This document shows positions 5,417 through 6,029 of a stretch of DNA of 6,029 nucleotides, in pieces. Position 1 is the stretch's first letter. Every line of letters begins with the position of its first letter. The notes below the pieces were generated by a model. It did no database searches, had not been told where the DNA came from, and saw nothing but the letters and a program-made list of their open reading frames with translations. A program made the translations under genes and the position numbers. Origin of the DNA: Candidatus Omnitrophota bacterium (GTDB lineage Bacteria; Omnitrophota; Gorgyraeia; Duberdicusellales; 4484-171). The stretch covers positions 1 to 6,029 of the forward strand of contig JAGLSH010000045.1 of NCBI GenBank assembly GCA_023135855.1. Reading direction: 5' to 3'.

Positions 5417-6029
5417 AATTTATTTAAATACTCCTTTGTTTTCTCCCTGGCCCAATTATCCCAGAAAAAAACATCGCTTATTCTTTTTATTTTGCTAGAT
5501 TTATAATTTCTAGAAAAATAAGTCATTACCTTGTATATATCAATAAACTTTATTTTCTTTCTTAAAAAGTAATCTATAGCAACTTCATCAACAGCATTTA
5601 GAATAACTAAAGAATTATCTTTTTTTTCTCCAGCTTGCAAAATTATCTTCAGCAAAGGATAGTCTCTATAATCAAGAGGTTTGAAATTGTAAGAAAAACT
5701 ACTCTTGAAATTTACCTCATCCTTAGAATCAAAACGTTTAGGATAATAAAGAGCATATGAAATTGGCATCTTCATATCCGGTGGATAAAGACAAGCAAAT
5801 AAAGTATTGTCTTTGCACTCTAAGAGAGCATGAATTGCTGACTCCTTGTGAAGAACAATGCCTATTTGGGAATAGTCCAATCCAAAAAAATAATGAGTCT
5901 CGATGACTTCAAACCCTTTATTAACTAAAGTAGCACTATCTACTGTTACTCGTTTACCCATCTTCCAAGTAGGATGATCTAAAACTTTTTTCACCCCAAC
6001 TTTAGCTAATTTACTCTTGCTATAACCAG
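5413..6029 (-). CDS. dxr: 1-deoxy-D-xylulose 5-phosphate reductoisomerase (DXR), C-terminal half; 5' end outside window
   Basis: DXR converts DXP to MEP with NADPH, the first committed step of the MEP pathway, in the cytoplasm. About 205 codons are present and the frame stays open to the window edge (GYSKSKLAKVG just before the GTG at 5994), so that GTG is internal. Complete enzymes have about 380-400 residues, so the NADPH-binding domain and the first metal ligands are missing only because of the cut. Counting from the codon at 5994: MGKRVTVDSATLVNKGFEVIE (12-32) holds the substrate- and metal-binding N25, K26 and E29. HKESAIHAL (49-57) and PPDMKMPISYAL (71-82) follow, and the C-terminal helical part has NAVDEVAIDYFL (133-144), where NAANE is usual. 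It overlaps rseP by 4 nt (ATGA). Together with ispG downstream it shows an isoprenoid theme in this operon. Confidence 0.94.
   Translation of the reverse strand, partial: GYSKSKLAKVGVKKVLDHPTWKMGKRVTVDSATLVNKGFEVIETHYFFGLDYSQIGIVLHKESAIHALLECKDNTLFACLYPPDMKMPISYALYYPKRFDSKDEVNFKSSFSYNFKPLDYRDYPLLKIILQAGEKKDNSLVILNAVDEVAIDYFLRKKIKFIDIYKVMTYFSRNYKSSKIKRISDVFFWDNWAREKTKEYLNKL

Noticed and set aside
5992..5994. GTG as the start of a 193-residue short protein
   Set aside because: The frame continues upstream to the window edge with DXR-like sequence, and the protein corresponds to only the second half of DXR, so this is an internal valine codon.

Overview
The window holds one uninterrupted, densely packed gene string, all on the minus strand. 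In transcription order (high to low coordinate) it reads: dxr (5' end outside the window), rseP, ispG, a cpaF/tadA-type secretion ATPase, proS, rimP and nusA (only the first 65 codons inside). Junctions are overlaps or short gaps (4-nt overlap, 50-nt gap, 10-nt overlap, 15-nt gap, 17-nt overlap, 59-nt gap). I see no convincing terminator or promoter inside, so the simplest reading is one operon that starts beyond position 6029 and continues past position 1.

The DNA is AT-rich (roughly one third G+C by eye), with many AAA/ATA/TTA codons and two clear GTG starts (cpaF, nusA). The order dxr-rseP-ispG-proS-rimP-nusA is a widespread bacterial arrangement. The low G+C, the shortened bacterial-type prolyl-tRNA synthetase and the divergent IspG N-terminus suggest an uncultivated lineage. 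Omnitrophota or a relative is my guess, but it is an inference from memory and not proven by the sequence.

Region by region: 5413-6029 and 3189-4232 encode two enzymes of the non-mevalonate (MEP) isoprenoid pathway, DXR (second step) and IspG (an iron-sulfur enzyme late in the pathway). Between them, 4283-5416 encodes a site-2 intramembrane protease. Positions 1951-3198 encode a VirB11/CpaF-like ATPase, normally the motor of a Tad pilus or type II/IV secretion machine, here with no other pilus gene in view. Positions 706-1935 encode a 409-residue prolyl-tRNA synthetase that has lost the inserted editing domain but kept two CxxC pairs at the deletion point. Positions 255-722 encode the 30S maturation factor RimP, and 1-195 the start of the transcription factor NusA.

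This is mostly a housekeeping region (isoprenoids, envelope proteolysis, translation, transcription). I do not see a new defence, mobile or biosynthetic system. The points most worth a second look are the cpaF gene inside the operon and the compact ProRS with its apparent zinc-ribbon remnant.
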